NCBI GenBank assembly: GCA_016169945.1
Contig: JADLSH010000193.1
Coordinates: forward strand, 1,364,001-1,428,000
Source of the DNA: Trachythela sp. YZ-2020
Lineage: Eukaryota > Cnidaria > Anthozoa > Malacalcyonacea > Clavulariidae
Length of the DNA stretch: 64,000 nt
Direction of reading: 5' to 3'
Shown here: positions 47,401 to 50,400 of the stretch, one piece after another
Numbering within the stretch: the stretch's first letter is position 1
Layout of the letters: every line of letters starts with the position of its first letter
Program-made: the position numbers and the translations under genes
The notes under the pieces: generated by a model
What the model was told of the DNA's origin: nothing
The model's database searches: none
Seen by the model: the letters and a program-made list of their open reading frames with translations, nothing else

Positions 47401-50400
47401 CTGACTGTTAGAATGACTGGACAAGAAATACGTTTTGAATTATTTTTCTATTTTTGCCCATATATCATAACATAATAATTATTATCAGTTATAGACATGG
47501 AACGAGGGGTATTCCACAAAAAATTACCCTGAGGGATGAACTATTCCGAAGGCGAAGTCCGAGGGATATTTCATCCCGAAGGGTAATTTGTCTATAAATG
47601 ATATATTATACCGAACCTTGTACGAGCGGGGTATTCAAAAGTCGAATTCCCCGCTCAAGCGTGGTATTCGACTCGAATACCATGCCCCGGGGAAACGACT
47701 CAGGGTACAAGTTTCCCGGGGCATGGTATTCGCTGAAAAATACCACGGTCATGTGGTACAAGCCTAGTTCTCTGATTGGACAAACTTATTGTGAGGTATA
47801 ATATTAGTGTTAATATTTTTAATACTTAATTATATAATATGGCTAGGGAACTATTAAGAGGGACCAATTAGTTATAACGATATGTAAGTAATAGTAATAT
47901 ATTCTGTACAACCAGCAACACCTTGTACGGGTTGCCCACGTGTGTACAACATTGACCAACATTGACGAAAGGTTGATGATAATAGATATGCTGATGATGG
48001 TGTTACTGTTCCACATGGCACAATTCTTACATGAATTTTATCAACCCTGGTCAACCAACTCATAATTTCGTAATATTGGTCTTATCTCTGAAGAGAGGTT
48101 AAAGTTCTAAATACTGGTGTAAATTTAAGTTGATCCAATATTTAGGGCCCTTGGGATTATAGAATTGCTAAGAAATTGCTGGACAAACCATTTGCTTGAA
48201 GTTTGGATAGTAGAAATGGTGGGAAGATGTAATCAAATGCTTTTCTCATATCTCATGATAGCGCTCCTAAAGCTTGATTATTGTTAAGTGCTTTGTCTCC
48301 AGTACTCCTCCAACGCGGGTTAGAGTGGTCTCATAACTGTACGTTCTCGTAAGCAGACATAAAATTGTGAATGATCTTTTCTGTCAATTCACATAATTGC
48401 TTACATAGATGCTGCTTTATCGACAGCAATACATCTGGTAGCCGGTTTATAATTTTCTGTTGATATAGGCCGGCGATCTTCATATTTTATACTTTAATGC
48501 ATTCTGTTATTAGAAACAATTTCTATACTTCTAATTTGTTTCTATCTTATCTATATAATTATCATCTTTTAGGTCGGAGGTCAAGGATCTGTAAAGGTTT
48601 TATACACAGTTCGTAATGGGGGAGCAAAAGACATAGATTTTCACTACAAGGTAATGATAACAAATGTTCACCCCTATCTCAATTTAGAAAATTTTAGAGA
48701 TAACCGAAAAATATCTGCACATGTTTGTTAAAACATTTCCAAGGTGCCATGAGCCTCACAAAAGTATATTTACTTCACAATTGTAAGTTCCTAGTAGGTT
48801 TGCATGGCGATAAATATAATTGTGTATACTTTCCTCTTTAAGATTTTGTGTGGTTTTCAATCACTTCAAGGAGCCACCGTAAATGTTTTTTAACAACTGG
48901 CGTCGAGATTCATACTAAAATTCGAAAACTTTAAAGATAGCCGAAAACAATCTGCACGGTTTTAACATTTCAAAGGTGCTATGTAACCTTCAACACCACA
49001 CAAAAGTATATTTACTTCATAATTTTAAGTTCTAGTAGGTTTGAATGGCGATTAATATAGTTATGTATACTTTTCCTCTTTAAGATTTTGTGTAAAGGAA
49101 ATCTAGTACTGTCTGGTGTTACCAAAGTACATCTATCAGATGAAAATTTCACATCAAGGACTTCCTCCACAACTTTACCTTATACCCCTTCCCCCACAAC
49201 TTTACCTTATACGCCTTTCAACACACCTACCCACCCTTTTATAAGAATACCATCCCCGACTGTAAAGGAATTTGAGATTAACTTCAAGGTTACCCAAGAT
49301 ATGGTTCCTAGTTGTAGAGTCCTGGTGTACTATGTCCGGTCGGATAAAGAGACCGTTGGTGATAGTATTGTCTGCGACATTGAAGACAGACTTGAAAACC
49401 AGGTAAACTACTAGTGCCTGTGTAATAGTCCCATTTTAACGGGATGATTTTCATGTGACAATAGGTCACTGTGTTAATGATTTGGGAAGTGTTACGTTGT
49501 CTTTTCGTTGTTTTGAAGATCTTGTTGTTCAAATTTATCAGTCAATATTTGGAAACGGCCCATTAAATACACACCCTATATTCGCCGTCAAATCATACAA
49601 TGACGATCACATATACTGCAAATAGACCTTTTCGCACAAATTGCGTGAAAGTGCGGGGACTGGCTTGATTGGCTGCTGGAAAATATTTAATTATTCTGAG
49701 CTACCGATATCGACGCCGACGCCAATAACCTGAGTTAGCCGAAAACAGTATTTAGGTTTCCTACATTTAATCTTAGTTGAAATCGGGAAACTGTAATGAA
49801 TAAACCAAGATACAATTTCCCATAAATGACGAAAATGAGTTACTGTTTTACTTCTATTCGCTCCTTGTAATATCACAAGGATACATGTATTAAAATTGTC
49901 CGAATACACCTTTTCGATAATTACGTCATCGATCATTCGTTGGCCCGGAAACCTCGTTCTCATGAATCGTGAGCAAATAGCCTTTCTTCTTGATTCACGA
50001 AAAGATTCACGAAAAGATTCATTTTTATCGTTTCCATCAGGTATCGGTAGACTTTATAGAGAAACAGAAAAGGCCTGGTGAAAAAACCAAGATCGTCATG
50101 AAAGCAAAACCTGGATCTCGTGTAGCGATATCTGCCCTGGATAAAAGTGTTTTACTTTTGAGAAATGCTAATGAAATAAAGAAAAGCAAGGTGCGTAAAA
50201 TTAAGAATTTATGGCAAGTTATGCTGACCCAACCAGGAGAGATAGTATTGCTTGTTTTCAGTGAAAGTAGAGCGAAATGCAATTTAGAAGTGGAGTCGTA
50301 TCACTTGCTGAATCTTGAATGTACGGAAAAGATTAAAATTGAAAAAATTCATAACTTCTTTAAATCTTTCCTGAACCTTTCATTTATTCGGCTCGTGCAG

